Source: Cheiracanthium punctorium
Lineage: Eukaryota; Arthropoda; Arachnida; Araneae; Cheiracanthiidae
Direction: 5' to 3'
Assembly (NCBI GenBank): GCA_038373885.1
Contig: JAWZYV010012525.1
Span: 310,001-374,000, forward strand
Length of the DNA stretch: 64,000 nt
The position numbers were made by a program, and so were the translations under genes. Of the stretch, positions 1 to 11,436 are shown in pieces (the first letter of the stretch is position 1; every line of letters starts with the position of its first letter). The notes beneath the pieces were generated by a model. That model saw nothing but the letters and a program-made list of their open reading frames with translations, did no database searches and was not told the origin of the DNA.

Positions 1-87
1 AAAAATTTTGTTCAATACTTTTCAAATAGAAATTTGATTAATAAATCTAAATTTATTCGTGCACTATCTTTTGTATTAGACATTTAA

Positions 88-350
88 AGGCCGGAGATGG
101 CATCAAAAACAAGATGTTGTGCCCACCCGAGCCGAGTTGATAAGATACTGAAGATGGTAGATAACTGAAGTATAAAAGTCCAGGGTTCTGATCTACCGGA
201 CGGCTGATTATCTAAAAATTCGGAGTTTTGGACGGTTTTTCTCACGATGTAACGTAAATACGCTTCAGAAGCACTAAGAAAGTGTCCCGCACAAGGTACT
301 CCCCCTTTCGATAGGCAATACGAAATACTCCTCGTGTAGGTTTATCATAA
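88..350 (+). repeat. SINE-like repeat, divergent subfamily
   Basis: The stretch contains a box-B-like GGTTCTGATCTACC followed by a block with GGAGTTTTGGACGG and GTAACGTAAATACGC. The same block order recurs at 42870-43020. The middle block resembles the GAGTTTTCCGTGG core of the better SINE copies at 1900 and 39053. Boundaries are approximate. It could be a diverged copy of that SINE or a related one. Confidence 0.35.
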
Positions 351-1787
351 CAAAATACAATACAACCTTTTCAGAAATAGTTATATGCTTTTAGTGTATG
401 TTAGAGATAACTGAAATTAAATTAATAACATAATGTACTTCTTAAATTTACAAAACACACGAAAAGCAGATATCAATATTCTGTTAATTACTTATTTGGT
501 GAAAGATAGCATGCAGAACTTAAATTTATCGAAAATGTGGCTACCTTTTAAATCTATCAAAACAGCTCAATTAACTTAATGATTCCCATAAATTAGAGGC
601 TTTAAAATACTGACACCCAGGTTTTTTTTTTAAGCCTCCTAAAATTAGTATAATATGTGCTAACTAAAAAAGTCCCTTAAATAAATGCAGTAGAATTTTT
701 CAAATTCAAAGTCGACGGGACTTGGCGATTCTGCATAACACAAATTTCCAGATTATAAAAAATCCTGCAGTATTATTTAAAAAAAAATCGTTGTAATCAG
801 GTAAAGTTAAAAAAAAAAAAGACAAATTTTTTTTAAATAGAAAAATGTATTAAAAATAAAATACATTTACTGAGAAATTGCTTATTAGAAAGATGCCATT
901 CTTTTAAACATTTTTAATAAAATCTAAAACATTTTCTTTCGAATACTGATTTATTGTTATTTTAAGGTCTAATTTCGTAAATTGGAATTCCAAATTTAAG
1001 AAAGTCTTCTGTATTTAAAAATAACAAATGGGGATATATTTAAAAGAAAAACGGGAAACAGATAAAAAGTTTAAACACGCATGCGCGAAATCGCTAATAG
1101 CCATTGGAGGAACGTACGGTTTTTAAAGGAGATAACTGAAGCTAGTTGAAGCGGAATTCTACTTTAGCGTTACGACTTTCGGGGCATTAACGACACAAGT
1201 GGAAACGCGCCTTTACAGGACAATTCCGCCTCGCCATTTTCTTGCGACAGGAAATGGAGCATGTTCATATTTGGCGATTCATCCAGCACTTGTTGGCGAC
1301 GACGGAATATCAATATACCCACGGGTGCATATGCTATAAATTAGTGAACCTACTGATAATTTTCTCGACTCAGAATTTTCTCTGCCTTCAGAGACTAATT
1401 TCCGATGTTGTTCCGACATCGATAGTTTTTGTCTGTGTTGCGATATTTGGCAATGCATCCAGCACGGGGAATGTTTAGCATTATACCTAGTACCAATTCA
1501 GCCGGAAGATTCAAGAGTGTCAATTTAAAAATAAATCTTTCATTCATTCTGAACGCACCAAAAGCATAACGGGAAGAATAGTTTTAACCAAGCAGATTTT
1601 TATTTTCATTTCATAAAAAATACAGTTTTAAGAATGCTTTAAATCTCGATTGGCATGGAGATGTAGTACCAACATAGTAGTATGTTGCATGCTGAAAGGT
1701 AGCCTCTAATTTCCTCATAGCTTTCAAAATATCCTGTTTGTAGTCAAAGAGCAAATAAACGTCGCCAAAATAAACTGTCTGTAACCC
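351..1787. other. AT-rich stretch, no gene seen
   Basis: The DNA is AT-rich with A- and T-runs near 790-830 and has no long open frame. I see no clear repeat ends or family resemblance. The 78-codon open frame at 1242 has no recognisable domain and I do not call it a gene. Confidence 0.5.
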
Positions 1788-1912
1788 CCTTCGGCGGATT
1801 TGTCCTCTCGAGAAAAAACATCCGAAAAAGAATCGGCGGAATTGTCCTATAGGGGGAAATGAGAGGGAAATTTTTCGGCGGAATAGTCCTACATTGCGGC
1901 GGAATTTGTTAG
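1788..1912. repeat. Short interspersed direct repeats (CGGCGGAATTGTCCT)
   Basis: A 15-base motif close to CGGCGGAATTGTCCT occurs at about 1792, 1834 and 1877, with a shorter copy at about 1895. The first intervals are about 42 bp. It looks like a degenerate four-copy minisatellite just upstream of a SINE. Confidence 0.5.
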
Positions 1913-2110
1913 TGACCGGTTCAAAACTAGGTCGCGTCCGCCAACCTAACCATTAGGAATTTTCCGTGGTTTCCTCCAAAACTTAGCGTAAATAGGGGTT
2001 AGAATCCCCTCGAACGACCCCAAGGGGAGCACCCACACCCATCGGCATAAATCCCACTTGTAGATAATTGGCCATAATCCCCCAACACAACTAATTGATT
2101 CCAGATAGGA
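1900..2110 (+). repeat. SINE copy (tRNA-like head, GTTTTCCGTGG core)
   Basis: The order of blocks is GGTTCAAAACTAGGTCGCG, CGCCAACCTAACC, TTTTCCGTGGTTTCCTCC, a TTAGCGTAAATA block and a tail near AGATAATTGGCCATAAT. The same order is present at 39053-39228 on this strand and at 16795-16950 on the other strand, so it is a dispersed family. The first block resembles a pol III box B, which is expected of a tRNA-derived SINE. Confidence 0.7.
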
Positions 2111-2199
2111 AAAAGACATAGGGACCCCCTGCACCTGTATTTTTTGAGATAAAATATAGCGAGCAAATTAAAACAATGCAAAAAAATCTAGGAATTTTT

Positions 2200-2383
2200 C
2201 TTGGAAAAAATGGATAGTTGAGGGCCCTAAAATTCCAAGGAATGTTGCATGAAAATACGAGGAACTTTATTGAACAGCTCAGGAAAGATCCACTGAATTG
2301 CATATTGTTCAGTAAAGTTCTTGGTATTTTCGTGCAACTTTCGGTGGAATTTAGGGCACCTCAGCTGCCTATTATTTTCAAGG
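2200..2383. repeat. Foldback (hairpin) repeat, ~75-bp arms
   Basis: The left arm (about 2200-2280) and the reverse complement of the right arm (about 2308-2383) match over most of their length. Paired blocks include GTTGCATGAAAATACGAGGA with its partner around 2321-2340, and TTATTGAACAG with CTGTTCAATAA-type sequence around the ~28-bp loop. No flanking duplication is clear. It is probably a MITE or foldback element. Confidence 0.6.
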
Positions 2384-2394
2384 AACACTACTGG

Positions 2395-2430
<36 letters not shown>

Positions 2431-3345
2431 TTCTAGTCATTTTTAAGTGAACTGCCTGTTTTTTAAGGTCGTGAAACCACTATTCGATTAAGTGACTGGT
2501 TGAACGAAACAGTAAAATTTTCAAAGGGAAATGTATACTTTCTGTATAGTATTTGTAAGTCTAACTTATCCTTATTTCCGAGGAACGTTTCTGGATATTT
2601 TTACAGTGAAATACGGAATTAAAGCATCAATTACTTATAAACTAAAAGTATTCGTATTAAAGTATTAGTTTAGATTATGGTCCAATGCTGTGAAGAGGAA
2701 AGGCAGTCACCAAAGAAAAGATTGTTCAAAAGCGCTTTCTATTCTAGAAGCAATCCTGAAACTATGAACAAAGTTTGTCTCATGAACAGATATTTACATA
2801 TAGTTTTTTTCTTTCTGAAAACCGAATTTGGAGGCCCCTTAGAAATATGAGGCCCGAGGCGCGCGCCTCATGCGCCTATTGGGAAATCCGCCACTGTTGA
2901 TTGGCATTCTTTAATGACTTTCCTCTTTCCCTCCAAAAATAAATTTTGTATCTCAAACTTGACATTCTTATGCTCCAAAAGTGACTTTTTCTTGCTCCAA
3001 ATTGCTCCACTAATCTGTTTTAATTGCTCCAAAAATGTCTTTTTTCTTGCTCCAAAATTTAATTTCAACTGGCGCATCCCTGTTTTCAGTTATCATAGCT
3101 TCATTTGTGTGCAGAGTATGCCAAAACGAAAATATTACTTTTTATTTATTCATAGGTAAGAATTAAAACTATGTAATCATAAGAAATGGAAACGTGTCAC
3201 CTGTGTTGGATAAAATGACTCATGATTCATCAGTCAATAATTTAAAAATGTAATTAATCTAACTACTGACTAATCAGTTGCTAATTGCTAAGTTTTTACA
3301 ATTAATCAATTGTTAGTTAGAATTAAATAATGAATTTTTACTTTC
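2384..3345. other. Repeat debris with two hAT-type right ends
   Basis: A T-run lies at 2399-2426. The sequence GGGAAATCCGCCACTG ends at 2896 and CTGGCGCATCCCTG ends at 3082. Both read as the right terminus of CAG-starting hAT elements (CAGTGGCGGATTTCCC and CAGGGATGCGCCAG on the other strand). I found no left partner or target duplication for either. Open frames here have no domain. Confidence 0.4.
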
Positions 3346-3905
3346 CGAACATGTACCATGTAAGGAAAGTATTGTAATCATGAAAAAATTCGAATTCGAG
3401 ATTTTGGTGTATTTACACGTTTTGGGGTCTTCTGAATTCATTTATGCTATTTTTACGAGATGTTTGTGTGTATGTGAGTGAACACGATAGCTCATGAACG
3501 GGGCATGCGATTGAGCTCAAATTGGGTATATATGTTATAAACCACCGTCGCAAGACCGGTATTGATTTTGGTGTGTATAGGACTTACTTTAGTTTTTCTA
3601 CAGGGCTACGACAAAGATTTCTTTTACATTATGGCCTATAGGGATAAATTCTTGAAAATGCTCTAGCGTTTAAACGGTACTTCCGATTGAGCTCAAAAAG
3701 TGTATATATGTTATAAACCACCGTCGCAAGACCTGTATTGATTTTGGTGTGTATAGGTCTTATAGTTTTTCTACAGGGCTATGACAAAGATTTCTTTTAC
3801 ATTATGGCCTATGGGGAGAAATTCTTGAAAGTGCGCTAGCGTTTAAACGGTACATTCCATTGAGCTTAAATTTGGTATATATATTTGAATTATTCATCGA
3901 TTAAA
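3346..3905 (+). repeat. Modular repeat element: terminal hairpin plus two ~177-bp units
   Basis: A terminal stretch with ACTTTCC and GGAAAGT arms at about 3340-3372 is followed by two tandem units. Shared blocks are GATTGAGCTCAAA at 3511 and 3688, ATAAACCACCGTCGCAAGAC, TTTCTACAGGGCTA, and TTTTACATTATGGCCTATGG. The same unit occurs four times in reverse at 55260-56200, and the terminal stretch recurs reversed at 34800-34870 and 56262-56520. Confidence 0.65.
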
Positions 3906-4391
3906 ATTTATTTAAATGCTTGGTAATGATCTTAATCGTAAGTGTTCGGGAAGTCGAGTAGAGTCACTGCAGATTTTTATTCATAAAATTAATCTGATTA
4001 AAGAGTAAACTATTAAATGTGCAGTCGCAGGTAGGGGTGGGAGAAAATTCACTTGGCCTTTATTTGGCCATTGTTTCTTGTATTGCAAAGTCACTACACA
4101 TTTCAAAAATAAGCTCATTTTAATCCCAAATACCAAAATTTTCAATGCATTTGAACTAGAAATGAATAATGTAAGAGTTTCTAAATTTCTCTCCCCTACA
4201 TAAAAATATTTTTCATGTATTTTAATTCATATTATATTTAATATTGATATTAAGAAGCTGCATTTTATTCATACTATTAGTATTAACTGGCCAGAAAATA
4301 ATTTACTAGTAATTTTTTAATAAAATTTTAATATGAATCTTATTGAATTGTTTGAAAAAAATATCCATGGAGTGATTTAATCAAATTTTTA
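3906..4391. other. AT-rich flank, no gene seen
   Basis: The sequence is AT-rich with no open frame or repeat end that I recognise. It ends at the TA target dinucleotide of the Tigger element. Confidence 0.5.
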
Positions 4392-6038
4392 TACAGTGGA
4401 ACCTCGATTTTACGTTTTTCACGGGACCAGTGGTAAAAAACGTACGAAACGGGAAAACGTATAATTGGGGTCCAATAGAAAAAAAAATTGAAGAAAACAA
4501 ACACACAAAAAAAACTTACCAATGCCATATTATTTAAAAAAATTGTTATTTTTGACTGCTTTTTCGTTTCAAGTGTAATTTCACATATACTTTTTTCAAT
4601 ACATGCAAGTTTTTGCAAATTTGTTTCTCTATTTTCATGTCCGGTTAAAAATTTCTTTAAGGTATTTAAACTCGCAATGGCCTCTGCCGAAGAAGGCATG
4701 ATTTCTTCTGGATCTTCACTATCTGAGTCTTCATCAATATCGTCCTCACTTTCATACTGCGAAATCAAATCGGAAATACTCTGAATGTCTGTAGTAGCGC
4801 TAACATCCTTATCACAGTCAAAATTGATGTCTGCAAGTTTAAATTCATCCTCTTTATTATAGTCTTCCATAGTGCGCTCTTCCGGTGGCACTTCACCGTC
4901 GACGTGAGATTTGGAAAATCCTCCCTTCAAAAAAGCATATGAAATGCATATTTTATGGACACTATTCCACGCTGATGAGATCAAATGAAGAGCTTCTATC
5001 ACGTTTAGTTTCGTTTTCCCAGCATCCTGAAGCTCACCAGAATGAAGTCCAGAAAGGGCTTTTCTTACCAGTTGTTTCCTATAATGCATTTTGAAGGATC
5101 GAATTATTCCCAAGTCACAAGGCTGAAGTAAGCTGGTACAGTTGGGTGGGAAAAATTCCATACGCTCGTTCTTTAAGTTTAGATTAACATGATCAGTGCA
5201 CTGATCCACGAATAAAATTATTTTTCGCTTTTGTAAGCGCATTTTCGTATCCAATTTTCTTACGAAATCTTCAAAAAGATTTTGCGTCATCCAAGCTTTT
5301 TGGTTGGCATTGTAATCTGTTGGCAAACTTTTAACATTTTTGAAGCATCGGGGCTTCTTGGATTTACCAATCACAAATGGTGTTAGCTTCTCAGTTCCAT
5401 CCACATTGGTACGTAACAAAACACTTACTCGCACTTTTGATAGCTTCCCACCGTGACAGTTTTCTCCTTGCGCCGTGTATGTTCTATCAGGGAATAGATT
5501 AAGAAACAGTTCGGTTTCATCGGCGTTAAAGATGTCATTTGGTGAATAATTACACACAATAGAAGGTAATGTTTTTTCCATCCACTCCTCAACGACAGCA
5601 GTATTTACTCCATTTGCCTCACCACAAATAAACCTGTACGATAAATTATGCCTCTTTTTGAATCGGTCGATCCAACCATTGGATGCCGTAAAATTCTGTA
5701 TTTCAAGACGAGAAGAAATTTCAAGTGCCTTTTCTTTCAAAATTGAGCCATTGATTGGAATCTTGGCTGTACGGGCTTGTTTGAACCACTCATACAAAAT
5801 CTTTTCAAGTTCCTCAAAAGGAGAGGTTTTCAATGTTTTTCTTTTTTTTTTTTTTGAAAAATTTCCCAGTATTTCAGAGTTTAATTCCACTGAGACCTCT
5901 TGTTTTAGGATGCCTTGTAACGTAGAATATGCGATACCGAGTGATTTTGCGAGATCAACTTTACTGCCTTTGAAAACTTTGGCTTTTTTCAATTATTTCT
6001 GCCTTTTCGGCCACGGAGAAACATTTTCTTTTCGACAT
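4340..6038 (-). pseudogene. Tigger/pogo transposase, one frameshift near the N-terminus
   Basis: In an intact family member this nuclear enzyme binds the inverted repeats and cuts and pastes the element. A likely ATG at 6038 opens MSKRKCFSVAEKAEII, a normal Tigger N-terminus. A one-base change in an A-run near 5985 breaks the frame, after which about 550 codons stay open. The order is an N-terminal helix-turn-helix (KSLGIAYSTLQGIL), a CENP-B-type second DNA-binding domain (ASNGWIDRFKKRH) and a DDE catalytic domain. Acidic residues are visible in FNADET, FVDQCTDH and LLQPCDLGII, so the triad is kept. The usual stop is lost: the frame runs through the left inverted repeat into the flank and adds an unrelated hydrophobic tail. 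Product identity is firm; activity is unlikely. Confidence 0.9.
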
Positions 6039-6806
6039 CCTACTTTTGATTCACGGCAGTAGGAGATAGCTAACGGCAGACAATTTTTTCTCAGTGGTAC
6101 TGCGCTAATTCTGAGAACAACAAAGGGGAGCAGGTAGCAACTTTACGAGGGGCAGTCCATTCCACTGTGGGTTGAGTTGAACCCAACCCGAGTTGCAGAT
6201 AACCAGAGACCGTCGCGGCTACAAGTATTTGAACGGGGAAATTTGACATGGTTAGGAAGCTGCGACTGGCGGCGACACATGGGGAGTCCTCTACCGAACA
6301 ATAGATGTGGGGGGGACCACAAGTGTAAAAACCGCAATATTATCCACGGTCCCCAATTACTTATTGTCCAGAGTATCTCCCGCTTTCTTCTGAGTGCGAA
6401 AAATTTATTGCTCACAAGTGATAATTGGCCAAGCGACCCGTGACGGTCTCTGGGTATCTGCAGAGGCCTTTATTTTGGGTGGACGGGTCCATTCGTCACG
6501 ACACACATTCACAGGGAGGGGGTGACTGGAAGAACTGGTTTTGGTAACAAACAACTAGTTGAACATATGGAAAGTATTTTTGTTCTTCTGATTTTTTTTT
6601 TCTTTTTTTTATGGGTGAAAGAAGACAAAATTTCTGAAGGTAATTAGTCTAGTATGACGTACCAAGCGGGAAACACTAAGAGTAAATGATGTAGAATCGA
6701 GGTATTTTCAACATTATCGGAATAGGAATTTCTCGGGACCGAGAAAAAATAGTCTACGAATCGGGATAACGTACGAAACGGGTTACGTAAACTCGGGGTT
6801 CCACTG
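4394..6806 (-). mobile_element. pogo/Tigger-type DNA transposon
   Basis: The ends are inverted repeats: CAGTGGAACCTCGATTTTAC on the left, and its near complement ending ...GGGGTTCCACTG on the right. They are flanked by TA dinucleotides at 4392-4393 and 6807-6808, as expected of Tc1/mariner/pogo insertions. An inner subterminal repeat, AACGTACGAAACGGG-like, is also found at both ends. The 2.4-kb length fits an autonomous Tigger. The transposase is on the minus strand. A 20-bp inverted repeat lies between the transposase start and the right end. Confidence 0.9.
6195..6461. repeat. Internal inverted repeat inside the Tigger element
   Basis: GCAGATAACCAGAGACCGTC at 6195-6214 pairs with 6442-6461 (one mismatch in 20). 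The pairing may extend weakly outward. It lies upstream of the transposase start and could be a small MITE inserted in the element or part of its 5' region. I see no clear target duplication. Confidence 0.5.
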
Positions 6807-6891
6807 TATATGTATTTAGTAGTTAATTTTATTTTAATTAAAATGACCTATTATGATGAATTAAGTTGTCATATATCACTTTATAGAATCA

Positions 6892-7865
6892 CTAGTTGAA
6901 TGCCCCGTTCTTCGCACGGGAATGAATGGATTCTTTTTTTTATATTACGGTTTGTTGCAATTGCTAATTATCATAATGAATAGATATAGCAAAATTGATA
7001 TCGCCTAAATATTATGTGTTCACTAATTATGCATAAAGAATTTCATGGCGATCATTTGAACGGTGAAGAAGATGATTTGGCGCAGCGCCATCTACTGTCG
7101 AAAGTTTTTGCAAAATGGGTAGCATCAAAATATTTTCATGTTCAAATATCTGTGTGTACCAATATTCATAGAAACAATTTAACGGTCAAGATGGGCTGCA
7201 TCGCCATCTAGTGGCAAATTAAAAGTAATAATATGCTAAAGCGGCATCAAAAGGCGAGTTAAGAAAAATGGCTAATGCAAAAATATTTTCGGTGTTCAAA
7301 TGAGTATCTATACCAATTTTCAGAGCAGTTAGTTGAGCGATCAAGAAGTTGATTGCTGAAGTGCTATCTAGTAGCGAGTTAAAATAATAAAGTGCTGCAC
7401 ACGGGTAGATTTGCCCTGGGCAAAAATTTCATTAGGAGACCCTCTTTCAAAATTTGCAAATTTTGAAACTTTAAGAACAATTTGGAGGCCCCCTTTTTGT
7501 TGGGTGCCCGGGCGCTTACCCCGAATACCCTCCCGGAAATCAGCCCCTGGCTGCAGTGCCATCAAGTTGTGAGTACAGCCAAATGAATACTAAAAAAATA
7601 TTCTCTCTGCTCAAATATGTATGTATACCAATTTTTAAGATGATCTGTCCAACGGTTTTGAAGTTAGTGCGCTACATCGGCATCTAGAGGCAAGTCATAG
7701 AAAAGGTAGTGTAAAAGTATTCTCCGTGCTCAAATATCTGCTGTGTGTACCAATTTTCATCGAAATCAGTTGAACGGTATTTTCATAGCAAACGGTTGAA
7801 TGGTAAGGAAGGCGAGTTACAGCTAAACGGATATGGCGAAAACATTCTTTTCGTTCAAACAGGCC
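6892..7865 (-). mobile_element. Helitron-like non-autonomous element, 3' end and tandem interior
   Basis: On the minus strand the sequence CCCGTGCGAAGAACGGG forms a hairpin followed by CTAG and a T, the usual 3' end of Helitrons. The same hairpin type ends elements at 35381 and 61266. To the right lie four degenerate direct repeats carrying TTCAAATATCTGTGTGTACC and CATCTAGTGGC-type blocks at about 7070-7220, 7290-7380, 7610-7700 and 7725-7780. The 5' end was not found, so the right limit is a guess. Confidence 0.55.
7400..7549. mobile_element. Small hAT-type MITE in the Helitron-like element
   Basis: The left end CACGGGTAGATTTGCC resembles the complement of the right end (CAGGGGCTGATTTCCGGG on the other strand). 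GCTGCA flanks both sides, but a full 8-bp duplication is not exact. It interrupts the tandem units of the host repeat between a GAGTTAAAATAATAAA and an AGTGCCATCAAGT block. Confidence 0.45.
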
Positions 7866-8825
7866 CGTCGCTAGTGGGTGTGCAGGTTGTGCACTGCTCA
7901 AAGGCACCAAGGTAAGGGGGGCGCTGAGGCGACAAAAGAAGAGTTCAGCGAAAAATTTACATTTTTCGAAATAAAAAATAAAGAAAATAAATATTTTTTG
8001 TTTAAGTTTATATTGCAGACACCTAGGAAAGGGATTTCCCTGCTAAAAGGCCGCCTCTACAATGTTTTGGTAAATTTAGTTCTTTATTGTTAAGTTTAAT
8101 CTGACAAGTCGTTCACTGCTATCTATAAGATCAAATTTACTAATATATGATACAATACTACGGTGATGATATGGATGCTTATTTTTCGTTTTCAGTTTCC
8201 TTCCCATTCATGGGCATCTGCCAGGGGTCCTGAGATGTTGCAAAGAGGAGTACTGTGGCATTTGTTGGTGGAGGGGGTTTCATCTTGGGCTTTCTTGCAC
8301 TTTAGTATTAAAATAATACGAAAAAGAGCTATCGTGCGCCCTATACCGATCAAGTTAAGGCCAATGCTCATAAGCCACTTGTTTTATGCGTTTCAATGGA
8401 CGACGGGACTGATTAGGGAAAAAATGTTCCGTTGCTCTCTCCATTGTGTGTGTGTGTGTGGGGGGGGGGATAGAGTTTTCAGTTTAACACATTAATCTTT
8501 TGTTGGTAGATCCCGACTGGTCATTAAAAGTCGTAAAATTCGCCAGAAGAATGTCGCCTTAACCCCTGTAGTGACGACAAGACGTGGCTAATCAGCAACG
8601 ACCTTTATTCATGTTGTTCGCGGGCCCTACCCATTAACATTTTAGTGTGTTCAGAGTATAATTGCAGAATGCATTATTGAACCCATTTCACAGCGACCGT
8701 GGAATATACAGTGTTCACAGCATACATTTTCACATTTTAGGATGGCATTAAGTTTTCCAGATTAAGTAATTCCCATCCTTTTCTGTGAGGACTGTAGTAA
8801 ACCAACCTCAATTGCTATTTACAAC
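7866..8825. other. Repeat debris with one hAT-type left end
   Basis: CAGGCCCGTCGCTAGTGGG at 7868 reads as the left end of a hAT element with no right partner found. A short TG run and G run lie at 8449-8468. The 110-codon open frame at 8163 has no domain and is not called a gene. Confidence 0.35.
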
Positions 8826-9108
8826 TACAGTAAAACCTCGTTAAGTCGTCACTCAAGGGACCAAACATTTTTGACGTCTTAAGCAGAGTGATGAAAAAAA
8901 ACCCACTGAAGTATTTTTATGAATTGCTGTACGATTCCGTAAGAAAAACAAGATTTCAGAAATCAATATGCAAATAAATCAGTGGAAAATAATAAAGAAA
9001 AAACACATTTTATAATTACCACATTCTTTATTTTCTTTTGATTATTAAAATAATTCAACAGTGTCGATTGATGGAGGGCTGACTGGTTGGTGAAAATAAC
9101 TTTTCTCT

Positions 9109-9200
9109 CTAATAGACGTAAAGCTCTAGATTCTTTGTCTGTTGTTTGAATTTTGTCAGGTACTTTCGTACTTTCTCCAGGGCTTCAATTGCTTCCGTTT
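9109..9200 (-). pseudogene. C-terminal tail of the decayed Tigger transposase
   Basis: The minus strand reads EAIEALEKVRKYLTKFKQQT followed by a short tail and TAG. The Tigger copy at 4340-6038 has a comparable segment, AEAIASLNTLKKFLTG, near its C-terminus. The position, just inside the left inverted repeat, is where the gene should end. It is separated from the next coding piece (11542-11883) by the minisatellite region. Confidence 0.6.
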
Positions 9201-9499
9201 TGCTGGGCGGAGTTTGATGTTTTTCCAGGGCCTATGTTCCGTATCCGGTGCCCCTTGGTTCTGGCGACATCGTGAGCGATGTTCAACGTTAGTAAAGTAC
9301 CCTGCCGATGGTAGTTTGACTGGCAACCATAAAGATATGTGTAGAGCTTGGCGACGTTTTTTTTTGAAGGAATGATAATGCATCAAATATTGTAAATTGG
9401 ATAATTTAGAACTATTGAAAGATGCGAAATTTCTTGCACTTTCGGGCATGCGTAATAGTTGTTTTTTAATCTAGCTACTGTGTATGTGTGACGTAAGCA

Positions 9500-9855
9500 G
9501 ATGAATGTAACGAATTCGCTTGCTCAATTTGACGTCACTAAGCTGTTAATTTGCGTTTTGCGCATGCGTTATTGTTATTTTTCGTTTTATCCTGTTCCTT
9601 CGTCTACTATTCCAATTTGCTTCAACTTGTACTAATGTTTTTTTTTTCGGTCTCGCAGAGGGGCCCACGTTAGCATATTTTCGAATGTATGTATCGATGA
9701 ATGTAACGAATTCGCTTGCTCAATTTGACGTCATTAAGCTGTTAATTTGCGTTTTGCGCATGCGTTATTGTTATTTTTCGTTTTTTCCTGTTTCGTCTAC
9801 TATTCTAATTTGCTTCAACTTGTACTAACGTTTTTTTGGGGGGGTCTCGCAGAGG
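9500..9855. repeat. 196-bp spaced direct duplication beside the minisatellite
   Basis: The block starting GATGAATGTAACGAATTCGC at 9500 recurs at 9696 with nearly the same following ~150 bases, including TTTGCGTTTTGCGCATGCG. Each copy ends in a TCTCGCAGAGGGGCCC unit, the second of which opens the minisatellite. The duplication therefore includes the first minisatellite unit. Confidence 0.75.
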
Positions 9856-10852
9856 GGCCCGCGTTAGCATATTTTCGAGGGGGCCCTTTGGAGGCGGTGG
9901 CCGGACCCACTGATGTATTTTTTGGGTCTCGCAGAGGGGCCCGCTTAGCATATTTTCGAGGGGGCCCTTTTGAGGCGGTGGCCGGACCCACTGATGTTTT
10001 TTTTGGGTCTCGCAGAGGGGCCGCGTTAGCATATTTTCGAGGGGGCCCTTTTGAGGCGGTGGCCGGACCCACTGATGTTTTTTTTGGGTCTCGCAGAGGG
10101 GCCAGCTTAGCATATTTTCCAGGGGGCCCTTTAGAGGCGGTGGCTGGACCCACTGATGTTTTTTTTGGGTCTCGCAGAGGGGCCGCGTTAGCATATTTTC
10201 GAGGGGGCCCTTTTGAGGCGGTGGCCGGACCCACTGATGTTTTTTTTGGGTCTCGCAGAGGGGCCGCGTTAGCATATTTTCGAGGGGGCCCTTTTGAGAC
10301 GGTGGCCGGACCCACTGATGTTTTTTTTGGATCTCGCAGAGATCCTCACGTTAGCATATTTTCGAGGGGGCCCTTTTGAGGCGGTGGCCGGACCCACTGA
10401 TGTTTTTTTTTGGATCTCGCAGAGCGGCCCGCCCGGACCCACTGATGTTTTTTGGGGTCTCGCAGAGGGGCCCGCGTTAGCATATTTTCGAGGGGGCCCC
10501 CTTGAGGTGGTGGCCGGACCCACTGATGTTTTTTTTGGGTCTCGCAGAGGGGCCGCTTTAGCATATTTTCGAGAGGGCCCTTTTGAGGCGGTGGCCGGAC
10601 CCACTGATGTTTTTTTTGGGGTCTCGCAGAGGGCCCCTCGTTAGCATATTTTCGAGGGGGCCCTTTTGAGGCGGTGGCCGGACCCACTGGTGTTTTTTTG
10701 GATCTCGCAGAGGGGCCCGCCCGGACCCACTGATGTTTTTTTTTGGGGCTCGCAGAGGGGCCCGCCCGGACACACTGATGTTTTTTTGGGGGCTCGCAGA
10801 GGGGTTGAGGCGGTGGCCGGACCCACTGATGTTTTTTTCGCAGAGTGGCTCG
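9831..10852. repeat. Minisatellite, 81-bp period degrading to ~45 bp
   Basis: The landmark TCTCGCAGAG occurs at 9845, 9927, 10008, 10089, 10170, 10251, 10332, 10415, 10459, 10540, 10622 and 10702, with variants at about 10749, 10793 and 10836. Most intervals are 80-83 bp; the shorter ones are 44-47 bp. A full unit holds TCTCGCAGAGGGGCC, TTAGCATATTTTCGAGG and GGCGGTGGCCGGACCCACTG. Because 81 is a multiple of three, several frames stay open on both strands; I read these as artefacts, not genes. Confidence 0.9.
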
Positions 10853-11436
10853 CGCGCCCTCCGAGAAAAATGTTTTTACACTACATAAATGGGGCTTTTA
10901 CCAATATTTAGCAGGCTTCTGGTTTCGCCCTTGGAGAACATATGTAAAGCTGACGTCATAAACTTGAAAATCGTCTGGATTTTTTATCACATGTTGGTCT
11001 GGAAAATCGTTTTTTTTTTTTTTTTAATCAGAATCTGAGTGGCAATTCTGATAATTGAACGCGGTGCATTTGAAGTATAGAATTTTCATTTAGTGTTAAT
11101 TGCATGAAGATTGAAGTTTGGTGTTCTTTGATTCTGAGTCGAATAAGTTTGTGTTGGATTTTCCTTGTGGTTTTGATTCCGTTTTACGGAGCTTTTACCG
11201 TAAGTTAGTGAGCGTCTCGGGGAATTTCTTCGTTAGTATGTGTGTGGAATATAGAATGTGTTAGTCGATGTGTGGAATATAGAATGGGGGGGAAAAGTGA
11301 GGTAAGTGCTTCTTTAATTGTACTTTTTCTAATGTTTTGTTGTGGATTTGACTGTTTTATATAGTGTCATTTACTTAGAATTTGTGTTTCTTTGTAAAAT
11401 CTTAGTGGTATATAACTAGTGTTTATTCGTCACAAG
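10853..11436. other. Unassigned stretch between minisatellite and palindrome
   Basis: The sequence is AT-rich with a T-run near 11010. It holds a short direct repeat of GTGTGGAATATAGAATG at about 11243 and 11270. I see no coding signal. Confidence 0.4.

Noticed and set aside
5658..6062. 134-codon plus-strand open frame
   Set aside because: It is the reverse-strand shadow of the Tigger transposase.
9831..10852. Possible CRISPR-like array
   Set aside because: Units are near-identical over their whole length with no unique spacers, and the context is eukaryotic transposon DNA. It is a minisatellite.
9747..10911. Several long overlapping open frames on both strands with 27-residue repeats
   Set aside because: They are translations of an 81-bp minisatellite. 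The same repeat is open in multiple frames and both directions, with no domain and no gene signals.
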